DNA from: Chloroflexota bacterium
GTDB taxonomy: Bacteria > Chloroflexota > Dormibacteria > CF-121
Reading direction: 5' to 3'
DNA: 6,645 nt
Assembly: GCA_005882525.1 (NCBI GenBank)
Contig: VBGO01000232.1
Location: 1 to 6,645, forward strand
Positions 1 through 5,625 of this stretch are shown piece after piece. The number at the start of each line of letters is the position of its first letter. The stretch's first letter is position 1. The notes beneath the pieces were generated by a model. It searched no databases. It saw nothing but the letters and a program-made list of their open reading frames with translations, and had not been told where the DNA came from. The position numbers and the translations under genes were made by a program.

Positions 1-138
1 GTCCATATGATCCCCTGCCAGATGACCATGGATCTGTTGGGCCTGAAGCGCGAGGACCTGATCGACGGCCTCGAGGAACCTGCCGGAGCGACTAAGGCCC
101 TTGCTGACGCTCAGGGCGCGATCACGCTGTTCATCTGA
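1..138 (+). CDS. DsrE/DsrF/DrsH-like family protein, C-terminal part
   Basis: Frame 1 is open from the window edge to the TGA at 136-138 and encodes the last 45 residues of a protein whose start lies outside the window. The stretch IPCQMTMDLLGLKREDLIDG (residues 4-23 of the visible part) is, to my recollection, the C-terminal signature of DsrE/DsrF/DrsH-like proteins, including the Cys of the PCQM motif. The tail alternates Ala and Asp and ends in ITLFI, also usual for the family. These small cytoplasmic proteins handle persulfide sulfur or thiol redox and often sit beside TusA, rhodanese and OsmC genes. The stop codon overlaps the ATG of the next gene by one base (TGATG), so the two are probably translationally coupled. 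Family assignment is fairly sure; the exact substrate is unknown. Confidence 0.8.
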   Translation, partial: VHMIPCQMTMDLLGLKREDLIDGLEEPAGATKALADAQGAITLFI

Positions 139-503
139 TGATCGCTGTCACGTACGCGGGCGGGGACCGCTTGCGGATCGAAGCGCATGGTCACGTGCTG
201 TTCACTGACCAGCCGGTGGAGGATGGGGGCGAGGACACCGCCCCCACTCCGACCGAACTGTTCCTTGCCAGCCTGAGCGCCTGTGTGGCGTTCTACGCGG
301 AGCGGTTTCTGCACCGGCACAAGCTGAGTACGGAAGCCTTGAAAGTCAGCTGTGCTTATGGCTGGGCAGAAAACCCTCACCGAGTCGGCGAGGTCGACCT
401 CACCGTCGAGGCGCCGGGTATCACGGCGGCAAACCCACCAGAAGTGCGAATCCGAGTCGCTTCGGGACAGCCCGTAGACGCCTTAGTTGAGCGAAGGAGC
501 TGA
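138..503 (+). CDS. OsmC/Ohr-family protein with apparent in-frame loss of the second catalytic Cys region
   Basis: This 121-residue protein begins at the ATG overlapping the previous stop. Residues 37-59, with the core TPTELFLASLSACVAFYAE, form the central OsmC helix; C49 occupies the position of the first, peroxidatic Cys. OsmC and Ohr proteins are dimeric cytoplasmic thiol peroxidases that reduce organic hydroperoxides with two cysteines. Related proteins normally have about 20 residues between the strand ending in EAPG and the final strand PEVRI, carrying a second Cys in a motif of the type HCTVHNTL. Here EAPGITAA (91-98) runs straight into NPPEVRIRV (99-107), so that helix and Cys are missing while the frame stays open. 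C72 is extra but not at the usual place. The protein may be inactive as a two-Cys peroxidase or may act on sulfur carriers. Its DsrE-like neighbour suggests thiol/sulfur redox. The family call is firm; loss of activity is inferred. Confidence 0.85.
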   Translation: MIAVTYAGGDRLRIEAHGHVLFTDQPVEDGGEDTAPTPTELFLASLSACVAFYAERFLHRHKLSTEALKVSCAYGWAENPHRVGEVDLTVEAPGITAANPPEVRIRVASGQPVDALVERRS

Positions 504-506
504 TTC

Positions 507-1067
507 GTGGTTCACTGGCGAGCGCTCGCAGCCGTGGCGGTTTCTGCAATGGCGCTGTCGAGCGCATGCGGGACGACCACCTCGCCAGTTTCGAGGCTCT
601 CACCTAGCCCCGTCCCTGGGCAATCGGCCGTATCGCCCACACCGACCTCAGTGGCCGACACCAATGCTCTTATCAAGGCGACTGTCACGGGTGCCCACCC
701 ACTGCTTCTGCCGACCGCGATTCCGGCCGGCTGGACGGCCGTGGTCAACGAGGTGAACCCGTCGTTCTTCAACGTCAGGTACACAAGCCCCGACCGATTC
801 GGCTCCGTGTCCTTCGCCATCGAAGTGCCCAATCCTCCGCCCCCTGGTGCGCACGGAACCCAGGCGCACCCGAACTTTCACGGCGACAGGCACTCCATGT
901 ATCAGGTCGACGACACAACGCAGTCAACAGGGCAGCGCTGGCTCATGTGGAACGAACCGGGAACCTGGTCAATGGCCAATGGGCTCCCTGGAGTGCCGTA
1001 CTTCATGTGGAGCACTGGGCTGTCCGACTCCGACTTCTGGGCAGTCGCGAGCTCGATGCACACCTGA
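507..1067 (+). CDS. Small secreted lipoprotein of unknown function
   Basis: The GTG start at 507 is chosen because GAAGGAG (493-499) lies 7 nt upstream, and it begins only 3 nt after the previous stop. The 186-residue product has a short Arg-containing N-terminus, a hydrophobic stretch (residues 5-17) and the lipobox-like sequence LSSAC with the acceptor Cys at 20, so it is probably lipid-anchored outside the cytoplasmic membrane. A low-complexity linker rich in Thr, Ser and Pro (21-50) follows, then a globular domain with an aromatic-rich core (PAGW near 72, RWLMWNEPGTW near 145-155, PYFMW near 164). I recognise the layout as an actinobacterial lipoprotein type but cannot give a function. 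The lipobox is not ideal because position -3 is Ser. The gene is last in the DsrE-OsmC operon, and the first repeat copy begins 76 bp downstream. Confidence 0.75.
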   Translation: MVHWRALAAVAVSAMALSSACGTTTSPVSRLSPSPVPGQSAVSPTPTSVADTNALIKATVTGAHPLLLPTAIPAGWTAVVNEVNPSFFNVRYTSPDRFGSVSFAIEVPNPPPPGAHGTQAHPNFHGDRHSMYQVDDTTQSTGQRWLMWNEPGTWSMANGLPGVPYFMWSTGLSDSDFWAVASSMHT

Positions 1068-1143
1068 AGGTGTTGCGGCGAGTCATGCCCTGGGGTCGTA
1101 TGGCGGGCACGCGACCTCGCTCTGTCGATCGGCAGTCAGTCGA

Positions 1144-1274
1144 GCCAACTTCGCGGCAGATTGAGGAGAACTTCACTCGCCGTAAGGAACATGGCATTTA
1201 GACCAGGATCGCGCTAGGAAACGGTGTTAATGAGATCGAATTTGATCATTGGGGCGTCTGCGGGCAGAGCGCAT
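1144..1274 (+). repeat. Long direct repeat, copy 1 (truncated at the tRNA anticodon stem)
   Basis: This stretch aligns along its length with 3404-3520 and 6361-6490. Shared landmarks in order are GCCAACTTC, TTGAGGAGAACTTC, CGCCGTAAGGA, a TTTAGACC stop region, GGATCG(C/T)G with AGGAAA and GGTGTTA, and finally GGGCAGAGCGCAT, the 3' strand of a tRNA D-arm. By eye about three quarters of positions agree with copy 3. Alignment stops at 1274; the anticodon loop, T-arm and CCA present in the other two copies are absent. It is probably one half of an old attachment site or a recombination scar. Confidence 0.8.
1148..1201 (+). pseudogene. Decayed 3' end of a coding gene (repeat copy 1)
   Basis: Read from 1148 this gives TSRQIEENFTRRKEHGI followed by TAG at 1199-1201. 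The same reading frame, with mostly third-position differences (TCG/TCT, CAG/CAA, AAC/AAT, GAA/GAG), recurs at 3408-3452 and, with a one-base deletion, at 6365-6417. That pattern suggests all three descend from the C-terminus of one protein. A gene ending about 60-90 bp before a tRNA-derived core would fit an integrase, but the fragment is too short to identify. Confidence 0.4.
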
Positions 1275-1386
1275 CGGCATCGTGTCTTGGCTGTCGAGCA
1301 CCGATCAGGACGCGTCACGGCCCGTCCGGCAGACCGCATCGCGGCGCGCTGCTGTATTACACACTCCCAACAGTCCTTTACTGAAT

Positions 1387-1400
1387 GGGACCTTTGGCTC
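1387..1400 (+). promoter_or_regulatory. Weak DosR-like half-palindrome
   Basis: GGGACCTTTGGCTC matches the loose form GGGAC-N4-GGCCC seen in hypoxia (DosR/DevR) boxes of actinobacteria except for one base in the right half. It lies about 145 bp before the 1545 start. Redox and membrane genes downstream would suit such control, but one imperfect box is thin evidence and it overlaps a hairpin arm. Confidence 0.25.
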
Positions 1401-1424
1401 TAGCGACGAAACTGCCGCTAGGGC
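1397..1424 (+). other. Strong inverted repeat in leader
   Basis: GCTCTAGCG (1397-1405) pairs with CGCTAGGGC (1416-1424) over 9 bp with a single G-U pair and a 10-nt loop. There is no T-run after it (it continues AACCTCG), so it is not a typical intrinsic terminator. It could be an operator, a leader RNA structure, or the relic of a terminator. Confidence 0.5.
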
Positions 1425-1544
1425 AACCTCGTGTCAACGCGGAAGAGCCGCTGCTTGGCGTGATGGTCGCGTTGAGACAGTGCCCGCTGGCCGGCGCTGC
1501 CTCAAGTAAGTTGGCCAGGGCTGGTCACAGCCGAGGAGGTTGCG

Positions 1545-2039
1545 ATGCATGCGCAGCCAGCAGTACAAAACGAGCTCACGTCTGCTCCTGATGGTGCCGT
1601 CGGTCGGGTTCTACGACCGGCAGGTCGCTTCGTCGCACAGTTCCTCGAAATGTGCGCAGCGATGTGCGCAGGGGGTTTGGCCCTCAGCTTTCTGTTCTTC
1701 GGGGCTGCAGGCCTAGTCGGTTTCCCCGACTTCGTCCAGCGCTTCACCCCGCTCTCCATGCTCGTGCTCGGCATCAACTGGGCGCTGGCTATGGGGATCT
1801 GGATGGCGATTCGCGGCCACGCGTGGCGCCACAACCTCGAAATGTCAAGCACCTCGATCATCGTGGCGGTCCTGTTCATGATCGGATTCTGGCTTGGCCT
1901 CGTACATGTGAAGACCAATCTCGGTTGGTTCAGCTTGTTTGCCCTTCAGTGCGGGCCGTCGTGCGTGATGATGGTTGCGTACATGCTGTTCCGTTTCGAC
2001 CACTACAGCGGACGAACTGGCCACCATGCCCACGCGTAG
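1545..2039 (+). CDS. Small four-helix membrane protein with WMxxRxxxxRHxLE motif
   Basis: The ATG at 1545 follows GAGGAGG (1533-1539) by 5 nt. The 164-residue product has a polar N-terminus (1-32) and hydrophobic helices near 38-58, 68-88, 101-120 and 128-149. It ends in a His-rich tail (DHYSGRTGHHAHA, 152-164) that might bind metal. The segment FLEMCAAM (33-40) and the motif WMAIRGHAWRHNLEM (86-100) resemble small actinobacterial membrane proteins of unknown role that are sometimes misnamed flagellar FliP; there is no evidence for a flagellar function. The next gene encodes a shorter relative with the same motif, and a VIT1-type transporter follows, so an accessory role in metal or redox homeostasis at the membrane is possible. 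Function unknown. Confidence 0.8.
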   Translation: MHAQPAVQNELTSAPDGAVGRVLRPAGRFVAQFLEMCAAMCAGGLALSFLFFGAAGLVGFPDFVQRFTPLSMLVLGINWALAMGIWMAIRGHAWRHNLEMSSTSIIVAVLFMIGFWLGLVHVKTNLGWFSLFALQCGPSCVMMVAYMLFRFDHYSGRTGHHAHA

Positions 2040-2116
2040 TTAATCGTTCATCGTGGCGGCTGTCGGAGATCGCGGGGCGAGTTAGCCCAGCGCACGTACA
2101 GATGGAGGGAATTCCA

Positions 2117-2476
2117 GTGAGGTCCCGCTCCAATTGGGTCGCAGCGTATCTGGGCGGTCTCCTGCGGTCCTTCCTGGAGTTGCAGATCGCGATGGCGCTC
2201 GTCGCGCTCGTATGCCTTCTCGTCGGGCATGTGAACCGACGGGGCTACCATCCAGGCACGGTCCTGTTCGTCCTCGGGGACCTGTTCTTCCTGAGCGCAC
2301 CGGTCGTGACCTGGATGGTCTTTCGCGACCGTGGATCGCGGCACAGCTTGGAGTTGACGATGGCGATGCTCGCGCCAGTGGCTGGGATCGTCGTACTGGG
2401 CGAGTTGACACGATCCGCCTACCTGCTGTGGCTCGTCAGTACTCCCAGCAAGAGTGCAATAGAGACGGCCAGGTAG
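2117..2476 (+). CDS. Small membrane protein, paralogue of the upstream gene
   Basis: The GTG at 2117 is preferred because GGAGGG (2104-2109) precedes it by 7 nt; the in-frame ATG at 2102 overlaps that site, and the longer open frame further upstream is the shadow of the previous gene. The 119-residue product has hydrophobic helices near 19-38, 48-67 and 82-108. FLELQIAM (19-26) and WMVFRDRGSRHSLEL (66-80) match, motif for motif, FLEMCAAM and WMAIRGHAWRHNLEM of the upstream protein, with pattern WM-x2-R-x4-RH-[NS]-LE. The two are therefore probably an old tandem duplication or partners in one complex. The segment after the motif is shorter than in the upstream copy, lacking its last helix and the His tail. 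Function unknown. Confidence 0.75.
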   Translation: MRSRSNWVAAYLGGLLRSFLELQIAMALVALVCLLVGHVNRRGYHPGTVLFVLGDLFFLSAPVVTWMVFRDRGSRHSLELTMAMLAPVAGIVVLGELTRSAYLLWLVSTPSKSAIETAR

Positions 2477-2523
2477 GTATACAGCCTAATCGTGCTAGGC
2501 ATCGTGCTATCAAGAGCCGAACG

Positions 2524-3222
2524 ATGCACCTGCACCCTGAGCATGCTGAGAAGCACTTCACCGCGAGCGATACCGTTCGAGACGTCGTGGTGGGGATGTC
2601 GGACGGCCTCACCGTGCCGTTCGCCCTGGCAGCAGGCATCTCCGGCGCGATCGCGATCAGCCACCTGGTCGTCACCGCGGGCCTGGCCGAGATCGCGGCC
2701 GGCTCTATCGCCATGGGCCTGGGCGGGTATCTCGCCGGTCGCAGTGAGTCCGAGCACTACGCGAGCGAACGGCGCCGGGAGGAATCGGAGGTCAAATCAG
2801 TGCCGGCCGTTGAAGCCCGGGAGGTCGAGCAGATCTTCGAGAGCTATGGGTTGAGGTCAGAGGAAAGCGCGCCTGTCGTACAAGGATTGCGCCGTCGCCC
2901 GCAAGCCTGGGTGGACTTCATGATGCGGTTCGAGCTGGGCCTGGAAAAACCTGACCCGCGCCGGGCCCTGATCAGCGCGGCGACCATCGGTGGCTCGTAT
3001 GCTCTGGGCGGAATCGTCCCGCTGGCGCCGTACATCTTCGTAAACAACGCTCACGCGGCTCTTGTGATCTCGGCCGCTGTAACGATCGTGGCCTTGGGAA
3101 TCTTTGGCTACGTGAAGGGACGCTTCAGCGGGGCGCGACCGTTCGTCAGCGCGGTTCAGACTGTGGTTATCGGCGGCATCGCCGCTACGGCCGCGTTTCT
3201 GCTGGCGCGGGCGATTTCGTAG
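2524..3222 (+). CDS. VIT1/CCC1-family iron/manganese transporter
   Basis: The ATG at 2524 is used because protein similarity begins at MHLHPEH; the frame is open upstream but there it overlaps the previous gene and lacks family features. The ribosome binding site is weak (AAGAGCCG). The 232-residue product begins with the family signature TASDTVRDVVVGMSDGLTVPFALAAGIS (13-40), whose first helix carries the conserved Asp27-Gly. Helix 2 runs near 48-70 (SIAMGLGGYLAGRSE). A Glu/Arg-rich cytosolic region (72-145) corresponds to the metal-binding helical domain, and three more helices lie near 148-173, 176-196 and 206-230. VIT1/CCC1 proteins move Fe2+ or Mn2+ out of the cytosol. It is probably co-transcribed with the two membrane genes upstream (47-nt gap). 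The length suits a compact bacterial member. The family is sure; the metal is inferred. Confidence 0.9.
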   Translation: MHLHPEHAEKHFTASDTVRDVVVGMSDGLTVPFALAAGISGAIAISHLVVTAGLAEIAAGSIAMGLGGYLAGRSESEHYASERRREESEVKSVPAVEAREVEQIFESYGLRSEESAPVVQGLRRRPQAWVDFMMRFELGLEKPDPRRALISAATIGGSYALGGIVPLAPYIFVNNAHAALVISAAVTIVALGIFGYVKGRFSGARPFVSAVQTVVIGGIAATAAFLLARAIS

Positions 3223-3229
3223 AGCGCCC

Positions 3230-3251
3230 GCCGGATCACAGCCGGATCACA
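3230..3251 (+). repeat. Perfect 11-bp tandem duplication
   Basis: GCCGGATCACA occurs twice in direct contact (3230-3240 and 3241-3251), eight bases after the transporter stop. It is probably a slippage product. Confidence 0.9.
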
Positions 3252-3293
3252 CGTTCCCGGAAAAGGATCGGTACGCGAAGGCAACAGGAGGAC

Positions 3294-3347
3294 ATGACTC
3301 AGGCGCCGATCGGCCATGCCACGACACAGCATGGTTCGGGACCATGA
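3294..3347 (+). CDS. Possible 17-residue mini-ORF or truncated gene start
   Basis: ATG at 3294 follows AGGAGG (3286-3291) closely (2-nt gap, tighter than usual) and encodes MTQAPIGHATTQHGSGP, then TGA. The strong purine block with nothing downstream until repeat copy 2 suggests either the beginning of a gene cut off when neighbouring DNA was lost, or a leader peptide. Its last codons overlap the 3330-3346 hairpin. It could equally be chance. Confidence 0.2.
   Translation: MTQAPIGHATTQHGSGP
3330..3346 (+). terminator. Hairpin downstream of the VIT1-type gene
   Basis: CATGGT (3330-3335) and ACCATG (3341-3346) pair perfectly around a TCGGG loop, about 110 bp after the stop of the membrane/VIT1 operon. 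There is no T-run, so at best it is an actinobacterial-style terminator without a U-tract. Assignment is tentative. Confidence 0.3.
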
Positions 3348-3407
3348 GGCTCCAGGGTCGAATGGTCATCTCCCAAACCAGGTGCGCTCGACGGTACGTT
3401 GAGGCCA

Positions 3408-3452
3408 ACTTCTCGGCAAATTGAGGAGAACTTCTCCGCAGAAGTGCTTTAG
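3408..3452 (+). pseudogene. Decayed 3' end of a coding gene (repeat copy 2)
   Basis: The frame reads TSRQIEENFSAEVL then TAG (3450-3452). Relative to copy 1 it has lost about three codons after the conserved EENF. The same frame is open upstream to a TGA at 3345, but that upstream part does not align with the other copies. Confidence 0.35.
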
Positions 3453-3506
3453 ACCCACGGATCGTGCGGTGCTGTTGAGATCAAAATCAGCGATTTCCGC
3501 AACGAC

Positions 3507-3565
3507 GGGCAGAGCGCATTCTCGGTAAGAAAAAGTCTTCGGTTCGAATTCGGGCGTGGCCTCCA
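3507..3565 (+). pseudogene. tRNA-Thr(GGU)-like 3' fragment, degraded
   Basis: From GGGCAGAGC (D-arm 3' strand), through the anticodon-loop-like CTCGGTAAG and GGTTCGAATT (T-arm), to GTGGCCTCCA, this matches the 3' three quarters of a tRNA. The T-stem survives only through G-U pairs (TTCGG with TCGGG). The 5' acceptor strand and D-stem 5' strand are missing, so it cannot be a working tRNA. It is probably the core of an integration site. Confidence 0.7.
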
Positions 3566-3581
3566 AGTTCATAGCACCCAT

Positions 3582-3631
3582 TTCCTTGCATCTTCTTCTT
3601 GATTTCTGCTTCCCAGAAATGCGGTAAGGAA
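3582..3631 (+). repeat. Nested inverted repeat in the downstream arm of copy 2
   Basis: The outer arms TTCCTT (3582-3587) and AAGGAA (3626-3631) enclose a perfect 6-bp hairpin, TTTCTG (3603-3608) with CAGAAA (3614-3619). The outer arms are shared with copy 3; the inner hairpin differs in sequence and position. Confidence 0.55.
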
Positions 3632-3659
3632 TGCCTTCGACCCCAATAGTCGCGATTCA

Positions 3660-3697
3660 AGCTGCAGGGCCAGATGGCCATGCAGCTGGAGGCCTCC
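3660..3697 (+). other. Large inverted repeat plus 10-bp palindrome in leader
   Basis: AGCTGCA (3660-3666) pairs with TGCAGCT (3681-3687). Inside it GGCC (3668-3671) pairs with GGCC (3676-3679), leaving one G-A mismatch and an AGAT loop: 11 pairs in 28 nt. It runs directly into the perfect palindrome GGAGGCCTCC (3688-3697). It lies 55-95 bp before the 3753 start and could be an operator, a transcript-end structure for the repeat, or a leader element. Confidence 0.55.
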
Positions 3698-3716
3698 TGG
3701 CCTTGGATACCGCACC

Positions 3717-3745
3717 ACCTCCCGCATAGCTTTATAGGTGGAGGT
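3717..3745 (+). promoter_or_regulatory. Ribosome binding site with complementary upstream strand
   Basis: GGAGG (3740-3744) lies 8 nt before GTG 3753 and decides that start over the GTG at 3738, which overlaps it. ACCTCC at 3717-3722 is exactly complementary to GGAGGT at 3740-3745 with a 17-nt loop, and CCACCT (3715-3720) can also pair with AGGTGG (3736-3741). The leader could therefore hide the ribosome binding site. That it regulates is inference. Confidence 0.4.
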
Positions 3746-3752
3746 ATTGCAA

Positions 3753-4661
3753 GTGCAAGTTACTTTGAGCGACACATCCAGAACTCGGCGCCCCATGGCG
3801 GGGTCCGCTGGTACGGAGAGGCAATTAGCGCTTCCGATCGGCAGGGCGGGTTACTGGCTCTCCGGCTCCCTCGCGCTCGTCGCGGCAATCGCGGCATCAG
3901 GCACGGCTTTGGTTCCAGGGGTGCTGCGGGGTACCGCAGTCATGAACGGTTCCGCCAGGGGCACCGCGCTGGTCGTCCTGCTGATCGCCGTGCCAGCCCT
4001 GGCGGTTGCCATGTCGTTCGCAGCTCGCGGCTCCGCGCGCGCCCAGGTCGTTTGGCTTGGTACTGTCGGATACATCCTCTACAACTCGGTGCTGTTCCTC
4101 TTCATGACGCCCTTCAACAATCTATTTCTCGTTTACGTCGCGATGATGTCTCTGGCGATCTGGTCCGCGGCGATAGTGATCAGAGGCGTCGGGGTTGAGT
4201 CATTTCGTGAGCGTTTCTCGCCGAAGCTGCCCGTACGTGCGATTGCCATCTACCTGCTCGCGGTTGTCGCCCTTAACTTCCTCGCCTGGATGCGAGGCGT
4301 CGTTCCTGGCGTCCTGAGCAGTTCTTCCCCGTCGTTCCTGGACGGGACGGGGATGCCAACCAGCGCGCTGTACGTACAGGACCTGGCGTTCTGGCTGCCG
4401 CTCATAGCCGTGTCCGCTGTTTGGCTGTGGCGACGACAGGCGTGGGGCTACGTGATCGCCGGGGCGATGCTCGTCACGTACGAGATCGAGGCCATCGGCG
4501 TTGCGGTCGACCAGTGGATGGGGCACGCGGCCGACCCTGAGTCAACCGTGGCGTGGGCGGCTGCCGTGCCGATGTTCGCCGCCATCGCCCTCCTCGGCCT
4601 GATCCCCCTCGCGTTGTACTTCCACAACCTGGATCGCGCTCGGGCGCGCGAAAGGAGCTGA
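3753..4661 (+). CDS. Eight-helix membrane protein of unknown function
   Basis: Starting at GTG 3753, the 302-residue product has a polar N-terminus (1-30) and about eight hydrophobic helices (near 36-56, 70-90, 98-118, 121-143, 161-179, 208-226, 231-249 and 268-290). A longer loop lies at 180-207, and the C-terminus is basic. The most striking segment is YNSVLFLFMTPFNNLFLVYVA (110-130), with Asn pairs inside the membrane region; I recognise similar segments from uncharacterised actinobacterial membrane proteins but know no function. The stop at 4659-4661 overlaps the AAAGGAG ribosome binding site region of the flavodoxin gene, so these are co-expressed. A quinone- or redox-linked membrane role is possible from its neighbour but not shown. 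Confidence 0.8.
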   Translation: MQVTLSDTSRTRRPMAGSAGTERQLALPIGRAGYWLSGSLALVAAIAASGTALVPGVLRGTAVMNGSARGTALVVLLIAVPALAVAMSFAARGSARAQVVWLGTVGYILYNSVLFLFMTPFNNLFLVYVAMMSLAIWSAAIVIRGVGVESFRERFSPKLPVRAIAIYLLAVVALNFLAWMRGVVPGVLSSSSPSFLDGTGMPTSALYVQDLAFWLPLIAVSAVWLWRRQAWGYVIAGAMLVTYEIEAIGVAVDQWMGHAADPESTVAWAAAVPMFAAIALLGLIPLALYFHNLDRARARERS

Positions 4662-4667
4662 GGCCCC

Positions 4668-5156
4668 ATGCGAGTGCTGGTGACGCATGCGAGCAGGCAC
4701 GGGTCAACGGCTGAGGTCGCGGACAGGATCGCGCGGGCACTGATCGCAGGCGGGGTTCAAGCGAATGCTCAACCTGTTAACCATGTCGGCGACATCGCCG
4801 GCTATGACGGCGTGGTGATAGGCAGCTCGGTCTATTTCGGCCGGTGGACTCGGGATGCAGTCGCTTTCGTCGAGCGCAACCGCACGGACCTCGCCGGGCG
4901 TCATGTGTGGCTGTTCAGCGTTGGTCCGCTCGGCGACCAGCCTCGCACCGACCCTGCGGATGTCGCTGAATTCGCTATGTCCCTGAACGCCGTTGGCCAC
5001 CACCTGTTCACCGGAGCATTGGACCTGCATCGGTTGTCGTTCCCGGAACGCGTGATCGTGAAGGGAGTGAAGGCACCGATAGGCGACTTCCGGGACTGGG
5101 ATGAGATCGACGCTTCGGCGGCGACGATCGCACGACATCTCAAGCAGGCGGCGTGA
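4668..5156 (+). CDS. Flavodoxin-domain protein, HemG-like
   Basis: The 162-residue product begins MRVLVTHASRHGSTAEVA, where THASRHGST (6-14) is the FMN phosphate-binding loop. DGVVIGSSVYFGRW (47-60) is the second flavin-contacting segment, and GDFRDWDEI (139-147) is the C-terminal signature shared with menaquinone-dependent protoporphyrinogen IX dehydrogenase (HemG) and its relatives. The length fits a single flavodoxin fold. Actinobacterial paralogues of this kind are common outside haem operons, so the substrate is uncertain; electron transfer to a quinone or a neighbouring membrane protein is as likely as haem synthesis. ATG 4668 follows AAAGGAG (4651-4657) by 10 nt. The next gene starts 4 nt after the stop. 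Confidence 0.88.
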   Translation: MRVLVTHASRHGSTAEVADRIARALIAGGVQANAQPVNHVGDIAGYDGVVIGSSVYFGRWTRDAVAFVERNRTDLAGRHVWLFSVGPLGDQPRTDPADVAEFAMSLNAVGHHLFTGALDLHRLSFPERVIVKGVKAPIGDFRDWDEIDASAATIARHLKQAA

Positions 5157-5160
5157 GGAA

Positions 5161-5625
5161 ATGCTGACCCTGAAGTCACGCAAGCTGCCCGGGCTTGCCC
5201 GTCTTGCCGTTGTGCTCGAGACCTTCCAGGGTCTTGGTGCGGTGTTTGGGGGAGGTGCGTTCATCCTGGCGCCCGACGGCCATCTCCTGGGGATGCCGAC
5301 CACCCTCCTGGCGGGGTCGCCATTTCCCTCATACTTGGTGCCCGGGATCGTCCTGTTCACCTTTGTCGGCCTCGGCCCGCTGCTCGCAGCAGCGATCACC
5401 CTCCGTCGGCAGGCACTCGCTCCTCTTGCCGCGGTCGCAGTCGGTTTGATGCTGATCGGTTGGGTATCTGTCGAAATGGTGGTGCTCGCCGGACTCGGGA
5501 GCCTGGCTTGGGCCCTGTACCTTGTGCTCGGCGCTTGCATCGCGGCCATCGGCGTGAGCTGGTGGCGCTCGCTCCCCAACGCCGATGCTGTTGGCGACCA
5601 GATCAGGGAGGGGTTATGGCACTGA
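5161..5625 (+). CDS. Four-helix membrane protein of unknown function
   Basis: ATG 5161 lies 4 nt after the flavodoxin stop and has only GAGG overlapping that stop, so translation is probably coupled. The 154-residue product has helices near 14-36, 59-80, 86-110 and 113-133. A conserved-looking extracellular or loop segment, PDGHLLGMPTTLLAGSPF (38-55), is followed by YLVPGIVL. I recognise this as a recurring actinobacterial small membrane protein with no assigned role. The last 10 bases overlap the start of the next gene in a different frame. Confidence 0.82.
   Translation: MLTLKSRKLPGLARLAVVLETFQGLGAVFGGGAFILAPDGHLLGMPTTLLAGSPFPSYLVPGIVLFTFVGLGPLLAAAITLRRQALAPLAAVAVGLMLIGWVSVEMVVLAGLGSLAWALYLVLGACIAAIGVSWWRSLPNADAVGDQIREGLWH

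Larger units (their letters stand above)
1275..1544. other. Non-coding leader between repeat copy 1 and the next gene
   Basis: No reading frame here has a plausible start, ribosome binding site and family resemblance. The stretch contains the 1397-1424 hairpin, a weak regulator-box candidate at 1387-1400, and the ribosome binding site GAGGAGG at 1533-1539. I see no convincing -35/-10 pair, although the promoter of the 1545-3222 operon must lie here or in the repeat. Confidence 0.6.
3404..3634 (+). repeat. Long direct repeat, copy 2 (full length)
   Basis: This copy has all three parts of the unit: the decayed coding end (3408-3452), a tRNA-Thr-like 3' fragment (3507-3565), and a downstream arm AGTTC-ATAGCACC...TTTCCTT...GCGGTAAGGAATGC (3566-3634) that copy 3 shares with only scattered changes. 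It is clearly the same element as 6361-6606 but more degraded, with several C-to-T and single-base-deletion differences. The repeat is AT-richer than the surrounding genes, in keeping with foreign or non-coding origin. Confidence 0.85.

Noticed and set aside
1060..1073. ACACCT-GA-AGGTGT as a terminator at the end of the lipoprotein gene
   Set aside because: The loop is only 2 nt and there is no T-run; usable pairs would be too few.
1652..2116. N-terminal extension of the second small membrane protein
   Set aside because: It overlaps the 1545-2039 gene in another frame; GTG 2117 has its own GGAGGG site.
2134..2523. N-terminal extension of the VIT1-type protein
   Set aside because: That frame overlaps the second membrane gene, is Arg-rich shadow sequence, and family similarity begins only at ATG 2524.
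3336..3355. Second DosR-like box, TTCGGGACCATGAGGCTCC
   Set aside because: The GGGACCATG part is explained by the CATGGT/ACCATG hairpin, spacing differs from the motif by one base, and no gene starts nearby downstream.
3366..3581. Minus-strand open frame containing EATPEFEPKTFS
   Set aside because: This is the antisense of the tRNA-like T-arm; PGFEPGTFSLP-type peptides are a well-known false translation of tRNA DNA.
4704..5579. Long minus-strand open frame of 291 codons
   Set aside because: It lies opposite two well-supported + strand genes, is rich in Arg/Ser/Pro as typical of high-GC shadows, and resembles no family.
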